From Paenibacillus profundus (lineage in GTDB: Bacteria; Bacillota; Bacilli; Paenibacillales; Paenibacillaceae): DNA of 64,000 nucleotides. The translations under genes were made by a program, and so were the position numbers. Location of the stretch: NCBI RefSeq assembly GCF_021369635.1, contig NZ_JAJNBZ010000010.1:62001-126000 (forward strand), in the 5' to 3' direction. The notes below the pieces were generated by a model. That model searched no databases. It saw nothing but the letters and a program-made list of their open reading frames with translations, and was not told the origin of the DNA. Positions 35,711 to 44,405 of this stretch are shown one piece after another (within the stretch, counting starts at the first letter, position 1; every line of letters begins with the position of its first letter).

Positions 35711-37413
35711 TGAAATTGTTAATTGTGGATGACGAAGTCATTATTCGCACTGGACTTGCTCAAGTGATAACTTGGCATGATTTAGGATTTGAGGTGCTGC
35801 CTCCGTGTGCATCGGCGGAAGAGGCGATGGAGGCGATATCAGCGGATAAGCCGCATCTTGTGCTGACCGATATCCGCATGACCGGCGCCGACGGGTTGAC
35901 GCTTGCCGCTTACATTCGCGAGGTGAGTCCGGACACGGAGATGATTGTGCTGACAGGCTATGATGATTTCCGCTATGCACAGCGGGCGCTGCGGGAAGGA
36001 GTGTGCGACTATTTGCTGAAGACGAGTCGACCTGACGACATTATGAGAGCGGCGATTCGCGCCAAGGAGCGGATAGTGGAGAAGCTGGAACGCAGCAAGA
36101 GCATGTCGAAGATAGAAGCTACCTACCGCGAACAGCTGCTGCATAAGCTGCTGCATGAGCCGCTGAGCGAGGCGGAGTGCCGCATGCTGGTGGATACGCT
36201 GCTGTTGGCAGACAGGACGCACTCGTCGACACGGAAAGTCGTCTTTGACGTGGCATGCATTCAGGCGGAAGGCTGGGGCGAAGCGCAGGAGAAGCTGCTG
36301 CTGTTTGCGGTCGGCAATATGCTGACAGAAATGGTGGCGGGGCTTGCGCTGCGTGAGGAGTCCCGCTTGCTTGTGCTGCGTCTGACAGAAGGGACGGCCA
36401 TAAGCTCGGACTCGTGGGATTATGAGCTTGCGCTAATCGAGCGCAAGCTGAAATGCCGGCTGTTTGCCGGAATCGGCCGCTTGGTGACAGCGCCGGTAGA
36501 GGTGCGCGATTCGTGCCGCACCGCGAAGGAGGCTTATGCGTACCATTGGTTCAAAGGCAACAAAAGAATGCTGACTTGGCAGGAGGCAGCTTCACGGGCA
36601 GGGCGGCCTTCCATTTGTACTGCGCAGGATGAAGCAGAACTCATTCGCTGTTTGAAATCAGGCGAGCCCGAGGAGCTGCGCCGTTTCGTGCACGAACAGG
36701 TCCAGCGACTTATTGACGAACCGGAAGCGACTCCGGCCTCGATTCAGTCTTACGGCCAATCGCTGCTCATCGCGGCGCGGCGTTGGCTGGAACGGTGCGC
36801 TGAAGTGTCCGCGCCGGCACAGGCTGGCGGATTGCAGCCGGCGGATAGCGGATGCTGCGCTCAGGATGGCGGGGTGGCATGCGCGTCATGGAGCGCATCT
36901 CGACATGCGCAGGCCCGCGCCTTCGGGCTTGCGTCCGAGCCGGCTTCAAGCGCCGGAGCCGATTGCGCGGCTGTTGGCCGGCCCGCGCCTGATCTAGCCT
37001 CGCCGCGTACGGCCGCGCCGGAGCAATGGGAGCGTGCGCTGTTCATTGCGCTGCAGGAAGCGATGCAATATTTTCGCGATGTCATTGCGGACTCCTCCGC
37101 ATCAGTGGTTACCCGCGCCATGAATTACATTCGCGAGAAGGCGGACGGCAGTCTGACGCTGCAGCATGTGGCTCGAGTCGTCGGGGTGCATCCGAACCAT
37201 TTGAGCGACAGGTTCAAGCAAGAAACGGGCATCAATTATATTGAATATGTGACCCAAGCCCGTATGGCTCAGGCTTGCCGCTATTTTCAAGACGGCTCCG
37301 CTAAAGTGTCGGCCGTGGCTCAGTTGGTCGGTTATGAGGATTTAAAATACTTTTCACAGCTGTTTAAGAAGCATATCGGCTGCACTCCATCCGAATACCG
37401 GGACAAATGTTGA
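35710..37413 (+). CDS. YesN-type response regulator with Ala-rich insertion
   Basis: 567 residues. Receiver with VDDE, phospho-acceptor Asp54 in VLTDIRM and Lys in YLLKTSRP, where Thr replaces the usual Pro after the Lys. The C-terminus has two AraC helix-turn-helix motifs (VARVVGVHPNHLSDRFKQE and VAQLVGYEDLKYFSQLFKK). Before them, about residues 362-437 (36793-37020), comes a low-complexity segment rich in Ala, Gly and Cys with distinctly higher G+C than its neighbours, absent from the regulator at 4069. It looks like an expanded linker. ATG at 35710 overlaps the kinase stop codon. Confidence 0.92.
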   Translation: MKLLIVDDEVIIRTGLAQVITWHDLGFEVLPPCASAEEAMEAISADKPHLVLTDIRMTGADGLTLAAYIREVSPDTEMIVLTGYDDFRYAQRALREGVCDYLLKTSRPDDIMRAAIRAKERIVEKLERSKSMSKIEATYREQLLHKLLHEPLSEAECRMLVDTLLLADRTHSSTRKVVFDVACIQAEGWGEAQEKLLLFAVGNMLTEMVAGLALREESRLLVLRLTEGTAISSDSWDYELALIERKLKCRLFAGIGRLVTAPVEVRDSCRTAKEAYAYHWFKGNKRMLTWQEAASRAGRPSICTAQDEAELIRCLKSGEPEELRRFVHEQVQRLIDEPEATPASIQSYGQSLLIAARRWLERCAEVSAPAQAGGLQPADSGCCAQDGGVACASWSASRHAQARAFGLASEPASSAGADCAAVGRPAPDLASPRTAAPEQWERALFIALQEAMQYFRDVIADSSASVVTRAMNYIREKADGSLTLQHVARVVGVHPNHLSDRFKQETGINYIEYVTQARMAQACRYFQDGSAKVSAVAQLVGYEDLKYFSQLFKKHIGCTPSEYRDKC

Positions 37414-37435
37414 CAATAGTGCGCAATCAAAAGGG

Positions 37436-37490
37436 AGCCGCCAGAACAACCTGCCAGAGCTGAAAAGATTCCCCGTTGCGGCTTGATTTT
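37436..37490 (+). terminator. possible attenuating terminator
   Basis: AGCCGC pairs with GCGGCT across a loop of about 36 nt, and flanking AATCAA can pair with TTGATT. A TTTTTT run follows. It lies between the response regulator and binding-protein genes. Confidence 0.4.
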
Positions 37491-37505
37491 TTCCCTAACG
37501 CATAA

Positions 37506-37519
37506 TTAAAGCGCTTACT
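37506..37519 (+). promoter_or_regulatory. cre-like site upstream of the binding-protein gene
   Basis: TTAAAGCGCTTACT resembles the CcpA catabolite-repression consensus around the central CG, with one deviation in the first TG. It is 98 nt before the importer's first gene, a sensible place for glucose repression. No CcpA gene is in the window. Confidence 0.42.
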
Positions 37520-37617
37520 TATACTGGGTATACACCGGAACGCGATGACGAGATACCCGCGCTGACGACAGCAGAATAGGTCCGGTGAACATGAACAGAA
37601 TGGTCAGGAGGGTTATG

Positions 37618-38991
37618 ATGCGCAAACGGTGGATTTCTGTGCTCGTGTTCCTGCTTGTCGTTTCCATTTTTACCGCATGTGCAGGCGGAACGGGCACAAC
37701 GACGTCAGGCAAGGATGGAGCAGCGGGCGGCTCGGAGTCGAATTCGTCCGCTAACCAAGGCGGCGGGAAGGACAGCGGTGAGTCCGTAAAGCTGTCTTTA
37801 TGGCATAACTTTACGGGAGACGATCTGCGCGCCCAGGCGATGCGTGACATTATCGAACAATTTAAGCAGAACCATCCGCATGTCGCCTTAGACATTCAGG
37901 CGATACCGCCGGATGGCTATAAAACGCGCTTGAAGACGGTAGCGGCAGCCAATGAAATGCCTGACGTATTCCTTATGTGGCCGGGCACGATGACGAAAGA
38001 ATTTCACGGCGGCGGCTTGATTCAGCCGATCAATGAGCTGCTCGACAGCAAGCCGGATTGGAAAAGTGGCTTCCTCCCAGGAGCGTTTGACGATTTTACA
38101 CTTGACGGGGCCACATACAGCGCGCCGATGGGACTTTCGCCAACCTCCATTCTTTATTACAATCAGGCGTTATTGGATAAGCACGGTCTTCAAGTTCCTG
38201 CGACGTGGGACGATTTGATGCAGGCGGTCGCGACGCTGAAGGAGAATAAAGTGACGCCGATTGCACTTGGCAACAAGGCGGCATGGCTGGCGCAATCAAG
38301 CATTATTAGCTCGCTCGCCGACCGAGTGACCGGAACGGAATGGTTTCTGAAGGCGGCAAATCAGGACGGGGCCCAATTTACGGATTCGGAATTCGTCAAA
38401 GCGCTGGAGTTGTTCCAAGGTTTACAGGAGGCTGGCGCATTCCAAGATGGAGCGAACAGCATAGACAACACGCAGATGGAAATGATGTTCGCCCAGGGTC
38501 AAGCGGCGATGATGATTGACGGCGGCTGGGCCTTGACCAACCTGTCCGCGAATGCGACGCCGGAGGCGTTGCAGCAAATGGGCGCGACCGTTCTCCCGTC
38601 CGTCCCAGGCGGGAAGGGTGACCCGAAGACATTGTCCGGTGTCGTCGGCGTCGGTCTTGGATTGAGCAAAAAGGTAGAAGGCAAGCGCAAGGAAGCGGCT
38701 TACGACTTGATTTACGCCATGTCTGGACCAGAGGCGCAGAAGCGGACACTGGAAGCGAATCAGTTGGTCAGCTTCAAGCTGGAGCTGGATGAGAGCAAAG
38801 TATCGCCGCTCTTTGCCAAGGTAAACCGACTCGTCAATGAAGTGAAGCGCACGCCGGTATACGACGCTGTCTTAACGAGCGCCGGAACGGATGCGGTCAA
38901 CAACGGGCTGCAGGAGCTGCTGATGGGCGGCAAGCCCGAGGGCGTGGCGCAGAAGATTCAGGAGGCGCAGGCGAAAGCGCTTGGCAAGTAA
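37618..38991 (+). CDS. CUT1-type sugar-binding lipoprotein (importer 3)
   Basis: 457-residue MalE/MsmE-type binding protein. ATG at 37618 is 5 nt after AGGAGG. The signal peptide ends in the lipobox FTAC at Cys21, followed by a Gly/Ser/Thr tether, then WHNFTGDDLRAQAMRDIIEQF, a standard family opening. Farther on MMFAQGQAAMMIDGGWAL marks the hinge region. The permeases do not follow directly: about 0.8 kb of repeat DNA intervenes before 39817. The upstream two-component pair is its likely regulator. Confidence 0.92.
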   Translation: MRKRWISVLVFLLVVSIFTACAGGTGTTTSGKDGAAGGSESNSSANQGGGKDSGESVKLSLWHNFTGDDLRAQAMRDIIEQFKQNHPHVALDIQAIPPDGYKTRLKTVAAANEMPDVFLMWPGTMTKEFHGGGLIQPINELLDSKPDWKSGFLPGAFDDFTLDGATYSAPMGLSPTSILYYNQALLDKHGLQVPATWDDLMQAVATLKENKVTPIALGNKAAWLAQSSIISSLADRVTGTEWFLKAANQDGAQFTDSEFVKALELFQGLQEAGAFQDGANSIDNTQMEMMFAQGQAAMMIDGGWALTNLSANATPEALQQMGATVLPSVPGGKGDPKTLSGVVGVGLGLSKKVEGKRKEAAYDLIYAMSGPEAQKRTLEANQLVSFKLELDESKVSPLFAKVNRLVNEVKRTPVYDAVLTSAGTDAVNNGLQELLMGGKPEGVAQKIQEAQAKALGK

Positions 38992-39032
38992 GCCGGGAGG
39001 CGCTGAACTTGAACGAGGTTGGAAATGGGGAC

Positions 39033-39069
39033 GGCGCCCTGCCAGCTAGCATGTTGGCGGGGCGCGCCC
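39033..39069 (+). terminator. GC-rich hairpin after the binding-protein gene
   Basis: GGCGC and CCTGCCA pair with TGGCGGGG and GCGCC, 41 nt past the stop. Without a T run it is more likely an mRNA-stabilising or partial-readthrough structure, as often found between binding-protein and permease genes. Confidence 0.5.
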
Positions 39070-39539
39070 GTTGCCATAACAGATAAGAAACTATAAGTGT
39101 TCTGGGCCACGAAGTCGCCTAGTCAATTGGTGGTGGCCTGAATGATGCGGTTTCCCTCTTCAAATACGCATCTCAACGCTAGCATTCGCAGTCTCTCAAT
39201 CCTGTTCTAATTCCCCCTTTTGTTCACTCTCCCAATGATTCAGATTGCGCAATGAATGACGAGTGCGCAACAAGGAGTAATTAAGTTGTGAAAAAAGGTG
39301 CAATATTGCGGGGGAGAGCGGATTCTGAAAACGGGAAGAAGGGTCTAATCCCTTTAGTTAAGGGTGATTAAGTTTAGCCAAACGGCGATTCGATGGGGTT
39401 CGCATTTTCTGAGTAGTGGGGCTAGTGAGCAAAAGGGCTTTTTGGCAAACTTCCTATTAGGTTCTTCTCCCCTTTATTCAGAATGGGAGCGCCCAACGAG
39501 AATAGGTTGTCGGACTACTCTGCAAAAGGTCCTGATGTC
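39070..39539. other. non-coding DNA upstream of repeat B copy 2
   Basis: No convincing gene. An open frame at 39364-39639 has no ribosome site, no recognisable motif and runs into the repeat. A GTGAAAAAAGG stretch at 39289 looks like a start but its frame closes quickly. Confidence 0.4.
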
Positions 39540-39755
39540 CATTCTCCATACCGTCAGGAAGGATGACGATGGGGATAAGATATCTGCCAATTGTATATAC
39601 CATGCCATGCAGCGGTCGCTCATCATGACAGATAGCTAGAGTCATCCTTGTTCGTGCCGCCTCCTGAAGGAGGGGGAGAATGAACCAAAGGGGTGGATGA
39701 AGCGGAGCACCTCAGCCTGAACGCGCCATTGTATGGACGTGAACAATTCGATAGT
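39540..39755 (+). repeat. dispersed repeat B, copy 2
   Basis: Inverted arms CATTCTCC plus TCAGGA at the left and TCCTGA plus GGAGAATG at the right (ending 39682) bound a 143-bp core, shorter than the 225 bp of copy 1. The 3' extension to about 39755 matches copy 1 (CTGAACGC, CCAtTGTAtGGACG). It lies between the importer 3 binding-protein and permease genes. Confidence 0.72.
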
Positions 39756-39816
39756 GATTTTCTTAACCGGGTTAGCTAGAAAGAGCGTCTTTCGTACAGA
39801 GGAAGGAGGAGCCCCT

Positions 39817-40692
39817 ATGCGCGCTTGGACCAATAAACGGTCGTTTATTACGGCAGGATTGACCCCCGCGCTCGTCTTGTACACCATTTTTGTCATCATT
39901 CCGATCTTTTGGTCGGCTTATTACGGATTTTTTGATTGGAAAGGAATCGGGGCTGCCCGTTTCATCGGCTTGGATAACTTCGTTGAAGCGCTTAAGGATT
40001 CGGTCTTCTGGCTGTCGCTCCGCAACAATATGATCGTTGTCGTTGCCTCTGTCTTCGGTCAGGTGCCGATCGCGCTCTTGCTAGCACTGCTCTTAAAGCG
40101 CGGCACATGGTTTCAGCGCTTCGTCCGGTCTGCTGTTTTTATGCCAATGGTGCTCTCATCGGTCGTAATCGGGATTATTTGGAGCAACATCTATCATCCG
40201 CAGACAGGGCTGCTGAATGCGGCGCTCAGTGCTGTCGGTCTCGAAGAGTGGCGGCGCGCATGGCTATCCGAACCTGGCATCGCCATGTGGATGATTGCGA
40301 TTCCGATCGTGTGGAATTATATCGGCCCGTATTTAATTATGTTTTTGGCTGCGCTGCACAGCATCCCGTCTGAAATGGACGATGCGGCACATCTGGACGG
40401 CGCGACAGGCTTGCGGAAGCTGGGCTTCATTACGCTGCCGCTCATCTGGGATACGCTCAAGGTCACGATCGTTCTGTGCATCTCGGGGAGCTTGAAGGCG
40501 TTCGATCTGATTTATGTCATGACGAATGGCGGTCCCGCTCATGCGACAGAGCTGCTTGCCTCGTATATGTACAACAGCACCTTTACCGTCTATCGCTTCG
40601 GATATGGCAGTGCTGTATCCACCCTTATCGTTATTATCAGCTTGCTGATGGTCGCTGGATCGCAATGGCTGATGAAGAAGGAGCAGAGATGA
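39817..40692 (+). CDS. MalF/MsmF-type sugar ABC permease (importer 3)
   Basis: 291-residue CUT1 permease with six helices; the EAA loop is PSEMDDAAHLDGATGLRKL near residue 190. The ATG at 39817 has GGAAGGAGGAG upstream; the in-frame extension to 39733 starts inside the repeat and is rejected. It forms the permease pair with the next gene and serves the binding protein at 37618. Confidence 0.92.
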   Translation: MRAWTNKRSFITAGLTPALVLYTIFVIIPIFWSAYYGFFDWKGIGAARFIGLDNFVEALKDSVFWLSLRNNMIVVVASVFGQVPIALLLALLLKRGTWFQRFVRSAVFMPMVLSSVVIGIIWSNIYHPQTGLLNAALSAVGLEEWRRAWLSEPGIAMWMIAIPIVWNYIGPYLIMFLAALHSIPSEMDDAAHLDGATGLRKLGFITLPLIWDTLKVTIVLCISGSLKAFDLIYVMTNGGPAHATELLASYMYNSTFTVYRFGYGSAVSTLIVIISLLMVAGSQWLMKKEQR

Positions 40693-40704
40693 GAGCAATG
40701 AGAG

Positions 40705-40790
40705 CAATGCTTCCGATATAGTTTTCTTGCGATGACTTGCACTCCTTGGTGCTGAAAAGGGACCTTTTTGAACACGTAATTTGAAAGGAG
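40705..40790 (+). repeat. short dispersed repeat D, copy 1
   Basis: About 85 nt between the two permease genes that recurs, inverted, at 48915-49000. Shared blocks in order: AATGCTTCCG, AGTTTTCTT, ACTTG, ACT, GGTGCTGAAAAGGG, CC and a TGAAC word. A partial third version lies at 51799-51829. It explains why this permease pair has a gap of 107 nt instead of overlapping genes. Confidence 0.7.
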
Positions 40791-40799
40791 GGAATCGGT

Positions 40800-41690
40800 A
40801 TGAAATCATCCTCAGCAGCAGCGGCCGTGCGGGCTCGGGGGCCATATCAGATGTCAGTCAGACGATGGAAGGAGCACATCACACGCTTCTGTGTTTCTTG
40901 CGGATTGGCCGTGTATGCTGTAGTTACGTTGTATCCGCTCATTTGGCTCTATTTGAGCGCGTTTAAGACGAATGAGGAATTTTACGCGCATCCGTTCGGA
41001 CTGCCGCAATCCTGGCAATGGTCGAACTTCGCCCGTGCTTGGGAAGTATCGGGGATGGGACTGTCCATGCTGAATTCATTCATCGTCACGACACTGTCGT
41101 TAGCGCTCACTTTGCTGCTGGGGGCGTTGGCGGCTTATATTTTGGCGCGCTTCACGTTTCGCGGCAGGGCCTTCATTCATCTGTTGTTCGTGCTTGGCAT
41201 GCTCATTCCGATTCACAGCACGCTCGTGCCGCTGTTTATGATGATGAATCAGATGGGGATATTGAACACGTATGCTGCTCTTATATTGCCGTATACAGCA
41301 TTTGAGCTTCCTATCGCTATCTTTATCGTGGCGGCTTACTTGGCCAATATTCCGAAGGAAATGGAGGAAGCGGCGCTCGTCGACGGCTGTGGCTACACCG
41401 GCATTTTCACCCGCATCATGCTTCCGGTCTCTCTGCCGGCGTTGGCGACGGTGGCCATCCTCGGCTTTTTGCGCTTCTGGAACGACTTTGCCTTTGCACT
41501 CGTGTTCATCAACAGTCCGGCGCTGAAGACGCTGCCACTCAGTCTATCCGTATTCGCCACCGGCTACTCAACGGACTATAAGCTGACGATGGCGGCATTG
41601 GGCATGGCGGCGCTGCCTACGATCGTCATCTATATCCTGTTTCAGGAACAGGTGATGAAAGGAATGGCGGCGGGAGCGGTAAAAGGGTAA
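40800..41690 (+). CDS. MalG/MsmG-type sugar ABC permease (importer 3)
   Basis: 296-residue COG0395 permease with a 30-residue Ala-rich N-terminal tail before the first helix. The EAA loop reads PKEMEEAALVDGCGYTGIF near residue 190, and the end QEQVMKGMAAGAVKG is standard. GGAGGGA precedes the ATG by 6 nt. It completes importer 3; no ATPase gene is present, so a shared MsmX-type ATPase elsewhere is implied. Confidence 0.92.
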   Translation: MKSSSAAAAVRARGPYQMSVRRWKEHITRFCVSCGLAVYAVVTLYPLIWLYLSAFKTNEEFYAHPFGLPQSWQWSNFARAWEVSGMGLSMLNSFIVTTLSLALTLLLGALAAYILARFTFRGRAFIHLLFVLGMLIPIHSTLVPLFMMMNQMGILNTYAALILPYTAFELPIAIFIVAAYLANIPKEMEEAALVDGCGYTGIFTRIMLPVSLPALATVAILGFLRFWNDFAFALVFINSPALKTLPLSLSVFATGYSTDYKLTMAALGMAALPTIVIYILFQEQVMKGMAAGAVKG

Positions 41691-41886
41691 CAGACAATGA
41701 ACAGGATGTTACCACTCTTACAACAATGTAAGCTGATTGTAAGTAAGTTAAATGGCTGGTTGCACCAACAGAGACTACAATAGGATTCAAGACAGGCGAT
41801 GCCATGACTGGCGGTTACTTATCTCATGTTCTACCACAGTTAATTTTTGTGTCATGTTTAACCCTATTACTCATACGACCCATCCT

Positions 41887-42022
41887 GGGGTGAGTTCGTT
41901 ATCGGATTACAATTGCATGTCGATGGCATAACAGTTCCCTCGAGGACGAACTTGCCCCCAACCCATTCGTGTCGGTGGAAGGAAGCTACCTGTCGGTTTC
42001 CTTCTATACCGGCACTTTTTTT
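41887..42022 (+). ncRNA. structured RNA candidate ending in a terminator
   Basis: A 13-bp stem with two wobble pairs, GGGGTGAGTTCGT (41887-41899) with ACGAACTTGCCCC (41946-41958), encloses a 46-nt loop with further pairing potential (ATGTCGAT, CCTCGAGG). Eleven nucleotides later a strong terminator follows. No gene starts or ends nearby (41690 and 42663), so this looks like an independent small RNA or an orphan leader. No known riboswitch or RNA family was recognised. Promoter not clear; TACAAT at 41776 is one option. Confidence 0.45.
41969..42022 (+). terminator. strong intrinsic terminator
   Basis: GTGTCGGT and GGAAGGAA pair with TTCCTTC and ACCGGCAC, then seven Ts. It could terminate the RNA candidate above or the importer 3 operon. 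Confidence 0.8.
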
Positions 42023-42079
42023 ATGTTCTGAAGTATGATTGAACGGATAGGGCGGGCGCAAGTACTCAAGTTAGTGAAA

Positions 42080-42205
42080 GCAGTAGGTACTCAGGCGCTT
42101 GGATACTAAATGCTGGTGGAAGCAGCAGGTGCTCAGACGCTTGGATGCTGAAGGCTGGTGGAAGCAGCAGTTACTCAGGCGTTTGGACGCTGAACGCAGG
42201 TTTGG
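42080..42205 (+). repeat. three tandem copies of a 42-bp unit
   Basis: Units begin at 42080, 42122 and 42164, each opening GCAGYAG and holding CTCAGRCG and TTGGAYRCT blocks. Copies 1 and 2 are the most alike; copy 3 has drifted at its end. 42 is a multiple of three, but the frames carry stops, so it is not coding. Confidence 0.8.
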
Positions 42206-42662
42206 CGGAGGAGTATGTGCAGCTCAGTTGGCAGAGGCGGCAGTGTTTTCGGAAGGTGGCAGGGTAGGATAGAAATGGGCTGAATGCAATTGTGCAGTTG
42301 AAAATATTGAAACTGCCATTATTTATATTATTATAAAAAAATAAACTTCACTTTTGCAGTCCAGCACAACAATTTTCGAACAATGGGAATGGGTCAAGTA
42401 AATGTACAAATGCAGTTAGAGCGTGTATTATTGCATTTACTGAACCGAAGACGTGAGACGGGACTCAAGCAATACGCATTAGCAGCAGGAGTGCATGACG
42501 AGAACGCGCCGACTCCTTGCGGCTTCCCTATGTTACGACTAGATTACGTGAATTTTGAAATATTCAGTCTGCCCGAGGCCGGATATTGTATAATAGAATA
42601 CAAATGCTCCCATTAAAATTGTAAAATAATGGAACTATATCATAATCGTTGGAGGCTGATTC
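42206..42662. other. AT-rich intergenic DNA before the exporter genes
   Basis: No gene is supported. The only frame of note (42383-42616) lacks a ribosome site. TTGCAGTCCAGC and TGTATTATTGCA words here also occur, in the same order, at about 54287-54346. TATAAT at 42589-42594 may be the -10 box of the exporter operon. Confidence 0.4.
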
Positions 42663-44405
42663 ATGCGCAAGGTGTTATCGTTTCTCATTCCGTACCGAAG
42701 GCCGATGGGCATCGCGCTTTTCCTAATGCTTATCGAGCTCACTGTAGAGCTGTGGCATCCTTTAATCGCTGCCAAAATTATTAATGAAGGCATTATGCAG
42801 CAAGATCTTTCCGTCGTGCTTCGCTGGGGAGGATTCATGGTCGCGTTGGCCTTGATCGGATTCATCTGCGGCATCATCAATTCGTTTTATGCTGCCCGCG
42901 TCAGTCAGAACTTTGGTTTCGACATCCGAAAACATCTATTCGAAAAAATCCAATCGTTTTCTTTCGCCAGCTTCGATCGATTCTCGACCGCTACCTTGAT
43001 TACCCGCGTAACGAGCGACGTGACGCAAATGCAGAACGTCGTATTCATGAGCTTGCGCATCATGATGCGGGCTCCACTGCTCGTTATCGGCGGTCTAATC
43101 ATGGCGCTGGCCGTTAACGTGAAGCTGGGCCTGATATTGGCGGTGGTCATGCCGCTTCTGCTTGTGCTCCTCATTTGGATTATGAGCAAGGGATTCGTGT
43201 TGTTCCGTTCCGTCCAGGAAAAATTGGACGAGGCGAACAGCGTGCTGCGTGAGAATCTGCTTGGCATGAGATTGATCAAAGCATTCGTGCGGCACCGCCA
43301 TGAAAACAAACGGTTTGCGAAGTCCAATGAGGAGTTGATGGCCAAGACCGTAGCCGCTCTGCGCCTCGTCGAGCTGACGATTCCGCTGCTGCTGCTCATC
43401 ATGAACCTTAGTGTGCTCGGCATCCTCTGGTTCGGCCATTTGGAAGTGAATGCAGGCGGAGTGAACGTCGGCGATGTCGTCGCTATCGTTAATTATGCGG
43501 CACGGATGACGGGAGCCATGTCCATGGTGTCGATGATATTGATGGTCATTTCCCGTGCGAAGGCGTCGGGGCAGCGGGTAGCGGAGGTGCTTGGCACCGA
43601 TGCGGATATAACCGATGCCGACGATGCGAATGCATCCCTGTCCATCCGGAACGGGAAGATAGCGTTTGAGGACGTGTCGTTTCGCTATCCGGGAACGACG
43701 GTGCCTGTCCTGCAGTCCGTTACATTCACTGCACATCCGGGAGAGACGGTCGCCATCCTCGGCGCAACCGGTTCGGGGAAGACCTCGTTGTTCCAGCTCA
43801 TTCCCCGCCTATATGACGTGAGCGGAGGAAGCGTGCGGATCGATGATATGGATATCCGGACGATGAAGCTTGATACGCTTCGTCGCGGCATCGGATTCGT
43901 GCCGCAGGAAGCGCTCCTGTTCTCGGGAACGGTCATGGATAATATAAAATGGGGCAAAGAAGGCGCCACGACGGAAGAAGTAATTGCCGCCACCCGCAAC
44001 GCCCAGATCCATGACACGATTATGAGGCTCCCGCAGCAATATGACACGGTGTTGGGACAGAAGGGCGTCAATCTGTCCGGCGGTCAGAAGCAGCGCTTGT
44101 CTATCGCGCGGGCGCTCATCCGGAAGCCGGCGATTCTGCTCTTGGATGACAGCACGAGCGCCTTGGACGTCAATACGGAAGCAAGATTGCTCGCATCGCT
44201 CCAAGAGTATCCGTGTACAACCTTGATTATTACGCAAAAAATCAGCACGGCGCTGCAGGCCGACACCATTCTTCTGCTGGAGGATGGCAAGCTGCTGGCA
44301 CAGGGCGATCATGCATCCCTCTCACAGCATTCGGAGATGTACCGACGCATCGTTCAATCCCAGTTCGGAGAGGAGGTTGCAACCCATGCCAATACCGTCA
44401 CATAA
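42663..44405 (+). CDS. ABC exporter half-transporter with degenerate ATP site
   Basis: 580-residue fusion of a six-helix membrane domain (residues 1-310) and an ATPase domain. Walker A is GATGSGKTS and the signature is the canonical LSGGQKQR. Walker B ends LLLDDSTSALD with Asp in place of the catalytic Glu, and the switch position reads LIITQKIST with Gln instead of His. This is the degenerate half of heterodimeric exporters such as TM287 or BmrC. It overlaps the partner gene by 20 nt. Substrates of this class are drugs, peptides or lipids; none can be assigned. Confidence 0.93.
   Translation: MRKVLSFLIPYRRPMGIALFLMLIELTVELWHPLIAAKIINEGIMQQDLSVVLRWGGFMVALALIGFICGIINSFYAARVSQNFGFDIRKHLFEKIQSFSFASFDRFSTATLITRVTSDVTQMQNVVFMSLRIMMRAPLLVIGGLIMALAVNVKLGLILAVVMPLLLVLLIWIMSKGFVLFRSVQEKLDEANSVLRENLLGMRLIKAFVRHRHENKRFAKSNEELMAKTVAALRLVELTIPLLLLIMNLSVLGILWFGHLEVNAGGVNVGDVVAIVNYAARMTGAMSMVSMILMVISRAKASGQRVAEVLGTDADITDADDANASLSIRNGKIAFEDVSFRYPGTTVPVLQSVTFTAHPGETVAILGATGSGKTSLFQLIPRLYDVSGGSVRIDDMDIRTMKLDTLRRGIGFVPQEALLFSGTVMDNIKWGKEGATTEEVIAATRNAQIHDTIMRLPQQYDTVLGQKGVNLSGGQKQRLSIARALIRKPAILLLDDSTSALDVNTEARLLASLQEYPCTTLIITQKISTALQADTILLLEDGKLLAQGDHASLSQHSEMYRRIVQSQFGEEVATHANTVT

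Noticed and set aside
41887-42022. Known riboswitch or 6S RNA
   Set aside because: Conserved blocks of the yybP-ykoY, M-box, SAM, lysine, glycine, T-box and 6S families were looked for by eye and not found.
42080-42205. CRISPR array
   Set aside because: Units of 42 bp are directly tandem with no unique spacers, and there are no cas genes.
42383-42616. Open frame of 77 codons in the intergenic region before the exporter genes
   Set aside because: No ribosome site, no recognisable motif, and it overlaps words repeated elsewhere in non-coding DNA.
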